64,000 nucleotides of DNA from Marinobacter adhaerens HP15 (GCF_000166295.1 NC_017506.1:1-64000); one strand, 5' to 3'. Shown: positions 45,238 through 54,563, counted from the stretch's first letter. The notes: generated by a model from the letters alone, not told the origin. Made by a program: numbers and translations.

Positions 45238-45263
45238 AGCCTGCCCTCGCGGCGGGCTTTTTT
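45238..45263 (+). terminator. Strong intrinsic terminator after the second dioxygenase operon
   Basis: AGCCTGCC (45238-45245) pairs with GGCGGGCT (45251-45258) around CTCGC with one mismatch-type pair, followed by a run of six T residues. Confidence 0.85.
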
Positions 45264-45367
45264 CGTCGACTCTCCTGGGAATGTGAGTCAGAGTACTGAG
45301 GGTAGATATCTCAAGTTTCCCAGGAGCCAAATTGTACGATATCGGCTTAGCTCCAATTCTGTGGAGA

Positions 45368-46093
45368 TCAATTACCTTGCAGCCAATCTTGATCCTGAAG
45401 ACAAAGCTTCTCTGGTGAGTTCGTAAAATCCAGTGTTGACCCTTTGACTCTGATTGCTTGCGCGGCCCTTACCGGTTGTTGGCTGAAGCAGACTCCCGTC
45501 GGTCTTGCGTGGTCTTGTAAGTCCAGGTCATGCTCACGGCCACGAGAAATAATCACACTTCGACGAAGTATCAGGGCTGCTTCAGACATTTCCGGATTCA
45601 GGTTTTTGATCGCCCAGCTCGCCATGCCATGGGTCAGGTCGACGCCTTCAAAGAGAGAAGGTTTCAGGATTATCGTTCCTTCAACTTCCCATTCCAGATA
45701 CGGCTTACCGTTCCGCATTAGTGTAGCGGTTGTTCTTCCGGCGTTGCGCATAGGAACGGTGATATCGTAAATGAGCCTTGAGTCTCGTCGACTCGCTGCA
45801 GCTATTGCCAGGCCAGCAAGATCCAGCATGTGAGTGCATTGATGGCGAGGGTCAGTATGGCGAGTTACGCTATGAGCAATCTCTGTTAACGACATTCCTT
45901 CAAGCGATTTGAGTGGATCGGCAGCAGCAGGACACGCTGAATATGGGTAGCGATCTCCAAAACCCTGCACCCGGGTAACTGTCCCGTTGAGATAGTTCAG
46001 TCCTACCCGGAAATGATGGAAATCATCTTCGAGAGAGGCCCTGATCTCATTTCCACTGACTGAGTTAATCTCTATTCTGCGTCTGAAAATCAT
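45368..46093 (-). CDS. DUF2889-family protein
   Basis: A 241-aa protein matching the DUF2889 pattern: RRRIEINSVSGNEIRASLEDDFHHFRV near the start, DRYPYSACPAAADPLKSLEGM, and CTHMLDLAGLAIAAA. The function of the family is unknown; it is often found in aromatic and steroid catabolic clusters. Start 46093 is preceded by AGGGGA at 7 nt, so the longer frame to 46168 is rejected. It is divergent from the SDR at 46197 with a perfect 25-bp dyad between them, marking it as part of the regulon. Confidence 0.85.
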   Translation of the reverse strand: MIFRRRIEINSVSGNEIRASLEDDFHHFRVGLNYLNGTVTRVQGFGDRYPYSACPAAADPLKSLEGMSLTEIAHSVTRHTDPRHQCTHMLDLAGLAIAAASRRDSRLIYDITVPMRNAGRTTATLMRNGKPYLEWEVEGTIILKPSLFEGVDLTHGMASWAIKNLNPEMSEAALILRRSVIISRGREHDLDLQDHARPTGVCFSQQPVRAAQAIRVKGSTLDFTNSPEKLCLQDQDWLQGN

Positions 46094-46155
46094 TGAACAT
46101 CCCCTGCCTAACGAAATGGGTTTGGGCTGGATGGCAACCCAAATATATAATAACA

Positions 46156-46180
46156 TGAACACTAACAAAAAAAGTGTTCA
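46156..46180. promoter_or_regulatory. Operator-like dyad TGAACA-N13-TGTTCA
   Basis: The best member of the family: perfect arms extended to TGAACACT/AAGTGTTCA. It lies 16 bp before the SDR start and 62 bp from the DUF2889 start in a 103-bp divergent region, close enough to overlap both promoters. Confidence 0.75.
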
Positions 46181-46196
46181 CAAATAGGCGGAAATT

Positions 46197-46997
46197 ATGA
46201 ATCTTCTTGAGAATAAAGTGGCTCTGATTACTGGAGCAGGTGGTGGTATTGGAGAAGGTGTAGCGCGTTACTTCGTTAAACAAGGTGCTGCCGTCATTAT
46301 TGCGGAGTTGAGCGAGCAGCTTGGAGAGGCTGTTGCAGCTGATCTGAGGGCCCAAGGAGGCAAAGCACTCTTTTGCCATACCGACGTTTCGAACAAATCG
46401 TCTATTGAAAATGCAGTGGCGACGGCAGTTGATCACTTTGGCTCGATCGATGTTTTGGTAAACAATGCGTTTGCTCCGACTCCAAACGTTAAGTTGGAAG
46501 AGAAAACCGATGAAATGTTGACTCAAACGCTGAACACAACGGTTTGGGCTGCTTGGTGGGCGATGAAGGCTGCTTTTCCTCACATGTGTGAAAGAGGTGG
46601 AGGGTCTATCGTTAATTTTTACTCAATAGATACGGAGATTGGGGCTTGGTTGCATGGCGACTACAATACGGCCAAATCAGCGATCCTAGGTTTAACCCGC
46701 AGTGCCGCCGCCGAGTGGGGGCGCTTCAATATCCGGGCAAACGCAATTGCGCCAACCGCAATGGGAGCTACGTTCCATAAGTTGGCTGCCGAGAATCCTG
46801 GATTCGAGGAGCGATCTGCAGCTATGCGTCCATTGGGGCGGTGTGGAGAGCCAGAAGCAGATATTGGACCGGTTGTTGCGTTTCTTGCGTCTGAGATGTC
46901 CCGCTTTGTAACCGGAGAGTCAATTCACGTAGATGGAGGGTTGCACTTGCCTGGTTACAATTCCCGGCCAGCGGAAGTTCCAGTTAGAGAGTATTGA
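46197..46997 (+). CDS. Short-chain dehydrogenase/reductase
   Basis: A 266-aa classical SDR: TGAGGGIGEG cofactor motif, NNAF, catalytic Ser in NFYSID and an intact YNTAK, ending GESIHVDGGLHLPG with a 15-residue tail. It likely oxidises a hydroxyl group of a ring or side-chain intermediate. The strong operator-like dyad sits directly upstream, and a bidirectional terminator separates it from the convergent acyl-CoA ligase gene. It is monocistronic. Confidence 0.88.
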   Translation: MNLLENKVALITGAGGGIGEGVARYFVKQGAAVIIAELSEQLGEAVAADLRAQGGKALFCHTDVSNKSSIENAVATAVDHFGSIDVLVNNAFAPTPNVKLEEKTDEMLTQTLNTTVWAAWWAMKAAFPHMCERGGGSIVNFYSIDTEIGAWLHGDYNTAKSAILGLTRSAAAEWGRFNIRANAIAPTAMGATFHKLAAENPGFEERSAAMRPLGRCGEPEADIGPVVAFLASEMSRFVTGESIHVDGGLHLPGYNSRPAEVPVREY

Positions 46998-47047
46998 TAG
47001 TCGCTTCGTCCAATCGCAGCTTTCAGCCGACAATAATTGAAAGTTTA

Positions 47048-47081
47048 CGAACGCATGCCATCAACTTAAGGCATGCGTTCG
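47048..47081. terminator. Bidirectional terminator between SDR and acyl-CoA ligase genes
   Basis: CGAACGCATGCC (47048-47059) and GGCATGCGTTCG (47070-47081) form a perfect 12-bp stem with a 10-nt loop between convergent genes. T-rich sequence is modest on both sides. Confidence 0.65.
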
Positions 47082-47090
47082 TGCAGTTGT

Positions 47091-48722
47091 TTAGCTTTTG
47101 CTTACTTTGATTTCGGTGTCTTCTAAATCCCACGTAGAGGCTGTTTTCCCCTCATCTCTCAGCTGATATTTCAGAATCCGTCCCTGAGGATTCTTCGGAA
47201 ATTCCTTCCGAAATTCGATGTAGCGTGGCAGTGCATAGTAAGGAACGGCTTCTGTTGCCCAGAAGAAAAGCTCCTCCTCGGTAAGCTCGGTACCCTCGTG
47301 AAGGATAGCAGTAACTTTTACGTCATCTTCACCTTTGTCGGAGAGCACCGCGTGGACAGCAACTTCTGCGATCGCAGGATGATTGCTAAACGCAGACTCC
47401 ACTTCAAAGCTAGAAATATTCTCGCCTCGGCGGCGGAGATAGTCTTTCTTTCGGTCTACAAAGTAGAAAAAGCCATCCTCGTCGAACTTTCCAATATCGC
47501 CCGTGTGGAACCACATGTTTTTCATGGCGTTGAGTGTAGCCTCTGGGCGTCTCCAATAGCCCTGAAACATGATATCTGGTCTTAGTGGACGAACTACGAT
47601 TTCCCCTGCTTGGTTTGCTGGAAGCTCGTTGTCGTTCTCATCAACGATCCGAACGTCGAAATCCGGAATGCGTTTTCCGGAAGACCCTGGTTTCGCGTAT
47701 TCTCCAGCAGGTAAAGAAGTGATGACGCATGCTTCCGTGAGCCCGTATCCGTTTCCACCAACAAGCCGGGCGCCAAAACGTTTCCGCCAGATTTCTTTGG
47801 TTTCCTCTGTATAGGGGTTTCCACGAGCGGTATGAATCTGACCGTAGCACCGCTTCATGGAGCTATTGTCGGGGGCTTGTGCAAGCAGTCCGCCCATACC
47901 GCCCAGAATTGACGCGATCGTGGCGCCGCTTCTCTCCACTTCCGGCCAGAAATTGGACACGGAAAACCGCGGAAGAATCGCTACCCGCGCTCCAACCAAT
48001 AGTGTAGCGATGACGCCGACGCAGAGCGCATTCATGTGAAAGAGTGGCAGTGGAGTTATCGTGACATCCTTTTCTGTCGCCGGTCCCGCCATAAGTTGAA
48101 GCCGCGCCAAGTTACACATGAAATTGTAACTAACCATGCATCCTTTAGACGGCCCGGTGGTTCCGGATGTATAAATTAGGCAGGCCAAATCCGCCGGGTC
48201 AGGCTTCTCAGTAATGGGAGTCTCGTTGGTGCCTCGATGGTCTTCTAATGACTCAACTTTAATAGTGCAATCAAGCGTGTCTTCGAGAGACTCGCGATGG
48301 AGTATCAGCTCTAATTTTTCGAGCTGGTCACTAATTTGGGCAACTCGATCAAGATACTTCGATTCACAGATCATTAGCGCGGAGTCAGCATCGGCGATCT
48401 GGTGGCGCAAAAATTCTCCGCGTAAAGCTGTATTAAGAGGCACGCTGACAGCGCTCAGCTTATTGATGGCCAGCCAACAGACTACGGCGTCAATATTGTT
48501 GTCGAGCATGGAAACGACCGTATCGCCTCGACTTACCCCAAGATCTGATAGTGAGTTGGCAAGTTTGGTTGATAGCGAATCAACTTCTCGATAAGTGTAA
48601 AAAGTCCCGCTAAAATCTAGAAAAATTCGGTCAGGATGGCTTGCTACTGCTCTATCCAGCGCTGCGACAACGGTGTCACGTTCTCCGACTGACCAGGTTT
48701 CTGGGTTTCCGGTACCACTCAT
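47091..48722 (-). CDS. AMP-dependent acyl-CoA synthetase/ligase
   Basis: A 543-aa adenylate-forming enzyme with the P-loop-like LIYTSGTTGPSKG, the YGLTEACVI adenine site, WFHTGDIGKFDEDGFFYFVDRKKDYLRRRGENIS hinge region (shown here in part) and the late NPQGRILKYQLR lysine motif. It activates a carboxylic acid as its CoA thioester, probably the substrate or a side-chain acid, and so opens the beta-oxidation phase. Its promoter faces the TetR gene at 48902. The CoA ligase of dit clusters is the functional parallel. Confidence 0.92.
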   Translation of the reverse strand: MSGTGNPETWSVGERDTVVAALDRAVASHPDRIFLDFSGTFYTYREVDSLSTKLANSLSDLGVSRGDTVVSMLDNNIDAVVCWLAINKLSAVSVPLNTALRGEFLRHQIADADSALMICESKYLDRVAQISDQLEKLELILHRESLEDTLDCTIKVESLEDHRGTNETPITEKPDPADLACLIYTSGTTGPSKGCMVSYNFMCNLARLQLMAGPATEKDVTITPLPLFHMNALCVGVIATLLVGARVAILPRFSVSNFWPEVERSGATIASILGGMGGLLAQAPDNSSMKRCYGQIHTARGNPYTEETKEIWRKRFGARLVGGNGYGLTEACVITSLPAGEYAKPGSSGKRIPDFDVRIVDENDNELPANQAGEIVVRPLRPDIMFQGYWRRPEATLNAMKNMWFHTGDIGKFDEDGFFYFVDRKKDYLRRRGENISSFEVESAFSNHPAIAEVAVHAVLSDKGEDDVKVTAILHEGTELTEEELFFWATEAVPYYALPRYIEFRKEFPKNPQGRILKYQLRDEGKTASTWDLEDTEIKVSKS

Positions 48723-48840
48723 AGTGATTCTCCTTCAGGTGCAGCTCTATCAAAGAGCGTCCGAGTTTTATTTTAAATGGAGAATTCAATTCTATATTTT
48801 ATTTTACGCCTTGTCTCTAGAGAAGTTGAACAGAAAATGC

Positions 48841-48865
48841 TGAATATGCCTAGTTTAAGTGTTAA
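48841..48865. promoter_or_regulatory. Weak operator-like dyad TGAATA-N13-TGTTAA
   Basis: Two near-consensus half-sites at the exact family spacing in the divergent region between the acyl-CoA ligase and TetR genes. An isolated TGAACA half-site is adjacent at 48827-48832. Confidence 0.4.
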
Positions 48866-48901
48866 CATAGCGTCCATCTTATTGTGCTGGAGTGATTCGT
48901 G

Positions 48902-49600
48902 ATGGACCAAGAGCGTCAAAACTCGGAATCTCTGCAATCGAGAGAAAGTGCTGAGCAACAGAGTGTAAGGGCCCGAAAGGGCAGTAGTAAGCCTAGAGGC
49001 GGTCGTTCAGTGAAGCCGAATCGACGCTCCGAGGAAACCATAAGCAGCATTCTAGACGCAACAGAGCAAGTCGTTCTTCGTTCTGGTGCAGATCGGATTT
49101 CGATTTTAGATGTGTGCAAGTTAGCGGGGATATCTCGGGGAACCTTTTACCGATACTTCTCCTCCCAAGAAGATTTGCTTGATACCTTTTCTCGGCACAA
49201 GCGCGATAATTTCCATCGTGTACTCATGGAAACAGTTGGTACAGTAGAAGATCCCGAGGCTCGTCTCGAAGGCCTGATTGCGTTTATTGATGACTACCTG
49301 ACGGAAAGTCGGGCGAGGCGTTTGTTGGTAGTGGCGCCCGACTACGCACTGAGCTTTTTCCGGCGGATTTTTCACGATTCTATATTGCGGTTCCAGGACG
49401 CCCTAGAGATTGTCTTTGATGATTGGGATGAGCGCTTGGGTGTGAAGTTGGATCGTGAGTTGGTGTGCGAGCTGATTATCCGCTACGTTCTGAGCGAGAT
49501 TCTTGTTCCGGAAGATGGCGGTCGGCGCCTTCTGCCAGCAAGAGTAAAGCGCCTGGTGGCGTCTTTGACGATGGGGTCGACAGCCCGAACTCGGCGGTAA
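48902..49600 (+). CDS. TetR-family transcriptional regulator with basic N-terminal extension
   Basis: A 232-aa protein. The TetR helix-turn-helix (ILDVCKLAGISRGTFYRYFSSQEDLL) is preceded by an unusual 45-residue basic, Ser/Arg-rich extension. The C-terminal half is a helical ligand domain. It is divergent from the acyl-CoA ligase gene and may control it through the 48841 region. A GTG at 48899 is an alternative start. Target and ligand are unknown. It is a second candidate, besides the IclR protein, for binding the 25-bp dyads. Confidence 0.87.
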   Translation: MDQERQNSESLQSRESAEQQSVRARKGSSKPRGGRSVKPNRRSEETISSILDATEQVVLRSGADRISILDVCKLAGISRGTFYRYFSSQEDLLDTFSRHKRDNFHRVLMETVGTVEDPEARLEGLIAFIDDYLTESRARRLLVVAPDYALSFFRRIFHDSILRFQDALEIVFDDWDERLGVKLDRELVCELIIRYVLSEILVPEDGGRRLLPARVKRLVASLTMGSTARTRR

Positions 49601-50004
49601 GAGAGTGGTCAACCGAGTGGTTGCCATGGTTTAAGTTAGTCTTTTTTTCAATTTCTGTTTTTTCCTTTCTTATGATGATCGCCCCGAAATTCGGGGCGAG
49701 CTATCCTTCTGATTTATCAAGAAATAAATTTTTCCTGCTTTTGGCCTTCGTGCACATTTATATGCCTGTTCTGGGCTAAATCTCTCCTCTCGCCAATAAC
49801 CGCCCTGTTTTTTTCTTCCTTAAAGTGGCTTATTAACAGTTAGTTACGTGATTTTTGAGGGGAGGACTGTATGTCCTGGTTTCCACAGTGCTTCTGGCAA
49901 ACAAAAAATTGAACAGATTTTGTGTTTGTGGTTAACTTTGGTTTAAGCTATTAACGAACGAAGCGAAAACACGAGTTAACTAGAACAACATAGAGGCCTT
50001 GACC
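49601..50004. other. 404-bp intergenic region before the amidohydrolase operon
   Basis: No gene. CGCCCCGAA/TTCGGGGCG (49680-49698) is a compact hairpin that may terminate the TetR transcript, though no T-run follows. A weak 25-bp dyad is at 49910-49934 upstream of the amidohydrolase. Confidence 0.55.
49910..49934. promoter_or_regulatory. Weak operator-like dyad TGAACA-N13-TGGTTA
   Basis: Perfect left half-site; the right half matches at four of six positions. Read on the minus strand it is TAACCA-N13-TGTTCA. Located about 83 bp before the amidohydrolase start. Confidence 0.4.
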
Positions 50005-51081
50005 ATGCTTATTGATCTCCATGCGCACGCACCACATCCCGACTATTACGACCAACACCCCCATTGGGGGCCCGCTTTTGAGCTGCAGTCTGATGGCGAT
50101 ATCAAGCTGCGTGTGGGTCACTGGGTTCTGAGCTTGGGTGCTCCCGAGCGGAAACAGGCACTGCGCGAGGCGCACGCCCGAGGAGAGACTTTGGATGTTC
50201 AGGAGTACATGGCCAAATGGCGTGATCCAGAGCATCGTTTGGCGTCTATGGATGCTGCTGGCCAGAATGCTCAGGTTTTATCCGTGCCGAGCCACTGCTA
50301 TATGTACTGGGCCGAACCGGAATTCGGTGTTCCTTTCGCAAAAAAAGTGAATGATTCCCTCGCCGAATATTGTTCTGCAGCGCCAGATCGACTGATGTTT
50401 TGGGCCCATGCACCTCTCAATGTTCCCAAGGAAGCGGCCAAAGAGATTAGGCGAGCCTGCACCGAATTGGGTGCTAAGGGGCTTGTTGCCGGCGGTTCCA
50501 ATTTTGGAGGTCTGGAATTTGACTCGCCCGAGATGGATCCGGTCTGGGAGGCGTTGTGTGATCTGGATTTGCCCATGTTTGTGCACGGCTACAATCAGTC
50601 TGTTACCTGGGGTGAAGAGGCAAATACAGACCGTTATGAAACTACCGCTATTGTTGGTATGAATTACGATGAGTCGAAGTGTTTTTGGTACATGATTAAC
50701 GGGGGCGTATTCGACCGATTCCCGAATCTAAAGGTATACATCACCCACGGTGGTGGTTTCGTTCCATATCAGCTTGGCCGGATGGCACAGACCAACCCCA
50801 ACTTGGACACCTACCATAACAAGAAGCCTTTTCTTGAATACCTGAAGAACTTCTATTTTGACGTTGAGCTTCATGAAGTACCGATGAGGCAGGCAATGGT
50901 CGAAGTGATTGGGGCTGATAGGGTTCTCTACGGATCCAACTTCGGTGGCAGCGATGCCGTTCGTCATGATTTGACTGATGATTTAAAGCTCTCACAGGAA
51001 GATCTGGACAAAATTCGCTGGAAAAACGCTTGTGATCTACTGCATCTGGACCCCAACAAGTTGGGTAAGGTTAGGGGCTAA
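50005..51081 (+). CDS. Amidohydrolase 2 (ACMSD-like) family protein, atypical metal site
   Basis: A 358-aa TIM-barrel protein of the ACMSD-like amidohydrolase group: N-terminal HAH in LIDLHAHAPH, later His in MFVHGY and YITHGGG. The usual metal-binding Asp of the GSDxP motif is Asn here (LYGSNFGGSD). Family members decarboxylate or hydrate aromatic or ring-cleavage acids. It begins at ATG 50005 with GAGG upstream and opens an operon whose next genes overlap (TAATG with the FAA gene). A decarboxylase or hydrolase role on a ring-fission product is plausible. Confidence 0.82.
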   Translation: MLIDLHAHAPHPDYYDQHPHWGPAFELQSDGDIKLRVGHWVLSLGAPERKQALREAHARGETLDVQEYMAKWRDPEHRLASMDAAGQNAQVLSVPSHCYMYWAEPEFGVPFAKKVNDSLAEYCSAAPDRLMFWAHAPLNVPKEAAKEIRRACTELGAKGLVAGGSNFGGLEFDSPEMDPVWEALCDLDLPMFVHGYNQSVTWGEEANTDRYETTAIVGMNYDESKCFWYMINGGVFDRFPNLKVYITHGGGFVPYQLGRMAQTNPNLDTYHNKKPFLEYLKNFYFDVELHEVPMRQAMVEVIGADRVLYGSNFGGSDAVRHDLTDDLKLSQEDLDKIRWKNACDLLHLDPNKLGKVRG

Positions 51082-51947
51082 TGAAGCTTGCGCGATTTTC
51101 TTATAAGGGTTCGGTTCCCGCGTGGGGTGTGGTTGATCTCGAGCATCAGGAGATCAATCCCATCAAAGAGCGATTCGAGGACTGGGCGCCCCTGGTGACG
51201 GCAGGAGCGGGGATCAGTGCGGTGTCTTTTTCGTCAGGCCCTTTGGCTATTAAAGAGGTCACCCTTTTGCCTCCAATTGAGCCGGTCAATCGGGTCGTAG
51301 TGGCGGGCGCCAATTACCTGAAACACCTGAAGGACGACTTTTCACTGGAGCCGCCGAAGCAACCAATCGCATTCTTGAAAGCATACGGGGCTTTGATTGG
51401 CGCGGATGATCCGATCCGGTTTCCACCTCTGACCGAGGAGCTGGACTATGAGGTTGAGCTAGTCGTGGTTATCGGAAGCAAAGAGGTCGATACCACGAAG
51501 CCGTACGATTCGGTTTTGGGGTATACCGTTGGAAATGATGTGAGCGCCAGAGACCTTCAACGCAGTGGCCCTAAGGGCATTGGCATGGATCTTTTTGCTG
51601 CCAAGAGTCAGGACAAAACTACTGGTTTAGGGCCGTGGATCGTAACTCGTGATGAGTTCCCGGAAGGTATGCCTGCCTTACGCTTGACCCTGTCAGTCAA
51701 TGGTGAGGTTCGTCAGGACGGCAATACGTCAGAAATGACCTGGACGGTAGCTGAGCTGATTACTTTCGTGCATGAGAGGTCCAGTTTTGCCTGTGGCGAT
51801 GTTCTGTTTACAGGATCGCCGGCAGGAGTCGGAATGGCGACAGGGCGGTTCTTGAATCCGGGAGACGTCGTTGAGGCTTCCGTTGAAGGAGTTGGAACCT
51901 TACGAAATGTTGTTGGTGAAAGATCTAATAAGAGGCTTGGAAAATGA
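51081..51947 (+). CDS. Fumarylacetoacetate-hydrolase-family protein (3 of 3)
   Basis: A 288-aa FAA-fold enzyme with the metal-binding LDYEVELVVVIG, YTVGNDVSARDLQ and FTGSPAGVGMATG motifs. Its start overlaps the amidohydrolase stop by one base and its stop overlaps the next start, so the three genes are translationally coupled. It is closest in layout to the protein at 37779. Likely hydrolysis or decarboxylation/isomerisation of an oxo-acid intermediate. Confidence 0.88.
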   Translation: MKLARFSYKGSVPAWGVVDLEHQEINPIKERFEDWAPLVTAGAGISAVSFSSGPLAIKEVTLLPPIEPVNRVVVAGANYLKHLKDDFSLEPPKQPIAFLKAYGALIGADDPIRFPPLTEELDYEVELVVVIGSKEVDTTKPYDSVLGYTVGNDVSARDLQRSGPKGIGMDLFAAKSQDKTTGLGPWIVTRDEFPEGMPALRLTLSVNGEVRQDGNTSEMTWTVAELITFVHERSSFACGDVLFTGSPAGVGMATGRFLNPGDVVEASVEGVGTLRNVVGERSNKRLGK

Positions 51948-52849
51948 ACGGCAACAATAAAGTTAAAGTCGTTATCGTGGGTGCAGGTCTTATGGGAACC
52001 GGTATTGCACATGCTTTTGCAATCGCAGGGTTTCAAACCGTACTTGTAGACATCAGTGCGGAATCACTTGATAAAGCGTATAGCAATGTTTCAGAAATAC
52101 TGAAAACCGGTGTAAAGCTCGGAAAAATCAGTGAGCTGGAAGCAGAGAACGCATTGGGTTCGTTGAACTTGGAAAGGAACCTTTCTGTCGGGGCTAAGAA
52201 CGCAGACTGGGTGATCGAGACGGTTTCAGAAAACCTGGAAGCAAAAAAAGCCGTTGTTCGTACGGCAAAGGAAGTTATGGCCGAAGGCGGCATTATCGCA
52301 ACCAATACATCTGCGTTGAGTGTGACTGAGATAGGTGCCGCTCTTCCGGATCCCGATCGATTTGTTGGCATGCATTTCTTTAACCCGGTTCACAAGATGA
52401 AGCTGGTGGAACTGGTGCGTGGACATGCGACGACAGACGAAACCATCGCCAGAACACGAGATCTGTGTGAGGCCATCGGAAAGACTTCGATTGTTGTCAA
52501 CGAATCGCCTGGACTAACAACGAGTCGTATGTCCGCTCTTCTTGGTAACGAAGCCATGTACATGCTTCAGGAAGGTACCGCTTCTGCGGAAGACATCGAC
52601 ACGGCATTGCGAATGGGGTTCAACCATCCGATGGGACCGCTGGAGTTGGGGGACCTTACGGGGTGGGATACCAGGCTGTCGGTTTTAAAATACCTTCACT
52701 CTACGCTTGGTGAAAAATTCCGGCCATGTCCCCTCATCATAAAGATGGTTGCTGCGGGACACTTCGGTCGCAAGGCCGGGCAAGGTGTATATAAGTATGA
52801 AGATGGAAAGCGTGTTCCCGGCTCTGGTCTTGAGGTGAAGGTGTCATGA
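51944..52849 (+). CDS. 3-hydroxyacyl-CoA dehydrogenase
   Basis: A 301-aa single-function enzyme with the NAD motif VVIVGAGLMGTGIAHAFA near residue 6, the MHFFNPVHKMKLVELV active-site segment containing the catalytic His, and NHPMGPLELGDLTGWD in the C-terminal domain. Its start overlaps the FAA stop by 4 bases. It oxidises 3-hydroxyacyl-CoA to 3-oxoacyl-CoA, directly before the thiolase encoded next, giving the last two steps of a beta-oxidation turn. Confidence 0.92.
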   Translation: MNGNNKVKVVIVGAGLMGTGIAHAFAIAGFQTVLVDISAESLDKAYSNVSEILKTGVKLGKISELEAENALGSLNLERNLSVGAKNADWVIETVSENLEAKKAVVRTAKEVMAEGGIIATNTSALSVTEIGAALPDPDRFVGMHFFNPVHKMKLVELVRGHATTDETIARTRDLCEAIGKTSIVVNESPGLTTSRMSALLGNEAMYMLQEGTASAEDIDTALRMGFNHPMGPLELGDLTGWDTRLSVLKYLHSTLGEKFRPCPLIIKMVAAGHFGRKAGQGVYKYEDGKRVPGSGLEVKVS

Positions 52850-54021
52850 AAGACGTTGTGATCGTTGATGCTGTCCGGACTCCGGTCGGCCGTTTTAGAG
52901 GTAGCCTGGCAGGTGTTCGTGCAGACCATCTCGGAGCTCTAGTCTTGAATGAGCTTTTGTATCGAAATGGCTTGGCTGCGGAATCCATTGACGACGTGGT
53001 ATTTGGTTGCGTCACCCAAATAGGCGAGCAATCCGCAAATATTGCGCGCACTTCACTCCTGGGCGCCGGCTGGCCAACCTCTGTGCCGGGACTAACTATC
53101 GATCGAAAGTGTGGGTCAGGAGAGGCGGCCGTGCACTGTGCGTTTGGTGCAATTGCCGCAGGTTCGGCTGAAATCGTGGTGGCCGGCGGTGCGGAAAATA
53201 TGAGCAGAGTGCCCATGGGGAGTAATCGAGATCTCCATGGTGAAGCGTTCGGTCACCTGGTTTCAGATCGCTATGAAATGACTTCGCAAGGTGAGGCAGC
53301 TGAGCGGGTTGCCGAAAAATGGAATCTTGATCGAGAGCAGCTGGACGCATTTGCACTAGAAAGTCATCGGCGTGCGGCGGTTGCTGCAGATTCGGGCTAT
53401 TTCAAAAGCGAAATTGTACCAGTGCCTGTTGCGGACTATCGCGAAAATGGGGCCGAAAAAGTCGAGGGTAAATTTGCGGCGGATGAGACCATACGGAGAG
53501 ACACTTCTCTCGAAAAGCTAGCAACATTGAAAACTAGTTTCAGAAAAGAGAATGGTCGAATCACCGCCGGGAACTCGTCACAGATTTCTGATGGTTGTTC
53601 GGCCTTGCTGCTCATGTCATCAGATGTTGCGCGAAATCTTGGTCTCAAGCCGAAAGCCAGAATTCGGGCGGTGACCACAGTGGGAGCAGATCCTACGTTA
53701 ATGTTAACCGGCCCTATTGGTGCCACTCGTAAAGTCCTCGCGAAAGCGGGGCTTGAGTTAGATGAGATTGATTTGTTCGAAATCAACGAAGCATTCGCTT
53801 CAGTACCGCTGGCCTGGATGAAAGAGGTTGGCGCCGACCCCGAACGATTGAATGTTAATGGCGGTGCTATTGCATTGGGCCATCCCTTGGGTGCTAGCGG
53901 CGCTCGCATCATGACGTCGATGCTGAATGAGTTGGAGCGACGTCGTGGCCGTTATGCGCTGCAGGCAATCTGCTGCGCCGGTGGAATGGGAACGGCGACT
54001 ATTATCGAGCGTATAGACTGA
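52846..54021 (+). CDS. Acetyl-CoA acyltransferase (thiolase)
   Basis: A 391-aa thiolase with the nucleophilic Cys in IDRKCGSGEAAVHCA (about residue 88), and [17 protein letters not shown] and AICCAGGMGTA at the C terminus. It cleaves 3-oxoacyl-CoA to acetyl-CoA and a shortened acyl-CoA. It overlaps the hydroxyacyl-CoA dehydrogenase by 4 bases, so the two are made in equal amounts. It differs from the thiolase at 4103 in the region around the active Cys, suggesting a bulkier substrate. Confidence 0.92.
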   Translation: MKDVVIVDAVRTPVGRFRGSLAGVRADHLGALVLNELLYRNGLAAESIDDVVFGCVTQIGEQSANIARTSLLGAGWPTSVPGLTIDRKCGSGEAAVHCAFGAIAAGSAEIVVAGGAENMSRVPMGSNRDLHGEAFGHLVSDRYEMTSQGEAAERVAEKWNLDREQLDAFALESHRRAAVAADSGYFKSEIVPVPVADYRENGAEKVEGKFAADETIRRDTSLEKLATLKTSFRKENGRITAGNSSQISDGCSALLLMSSDVARNLGLKPKARIRAVTTVGADPTLMLTGPIGATRKVLAKAGLELDEIDLFEINEAFASVPLAWMKEVGADPERLNVNGGAIALGHPLGASGARIMTSMLNELERRRGRYALQAICCAGGMGTATIIERID

Positions 54022-54050
54022 ACTTTGGGTTGCCAGGTCAAGGAGCTTGC

Positions 54051-54554
54051 ATGAGTCATATTCCGCCAGTGTCTGTTGCTGATATGCCAGAAAGCCTGAG
54101 CAACCTAGTGGAGAAAGGATTGAATTCCGGGATGCTGAGCTCGTCGATACCCGTTCAAGTCTGGGCTCATCGTCCTGCTATTGCTCTATGTTGGCTTGAA
54201 TTGCTGGAGCAGTTCCATGCGAATAGCCTGTTAGGGGATCGATTGAAGGAACTGGTTCGACTCAAGATCGCAAGCATCACGCAATGCCAGGCTTGTCAGT
54301 TAGCGAGAAAATCAGATGCGGTTACCGAACGGGATATAGCTTGTCTTGATAATGGCAGTGATCAATTCACGTTGCCGGAACAGGCTGCTCTGAATTTTGC
54401 AGAACTTTTTGCCTCGGATTACCTAGAAATTGATGCGGGAGTTTTCGAGGCATTGAGTGCCCATTTCAGCACTGAAGAAATTGTGGAGTTGAATATGTTC
54501 TGTGCATTGATGCTTGCGGGCGGCCGAATGACATATGTTCAGAAGGCTTATTGA
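54051..54554 (+). CDS. Carboxymuconolactone decarboxylase/AhpD-like protein
   Basis: A 167-aa all-helical protein with the redox CxxC and downstream His pattern of the AhpD/CMD superfamily (ITQCQACQLARKSDA). Start 54051 is preceded by AAGGAG at 6 nt. The CxxC favours a peroxidase or disulfide reductase role over decarboxylation. It sits between the thiolase and a glutathione-peroxidase gene, so a peroxide-defence pair serving the oxygenases is likely. Confidence 0.8.
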   Translation: MSHIPPVSVADMPESLSNLVEKGLNSGMLSSSIPVQVWAHRPAIALCWLELLEQFHANSLLGDRLKELVRLKIASITQCQACQLARKSDAVTERDIACLDNGSDQFTLPEQAALNFAELFASDYLEIDAGVFEALSAHFSTEEIVELNMFCALMLAGGRMTYVQKAY

Positions 54555-54563
54555 GGTGCTTTG

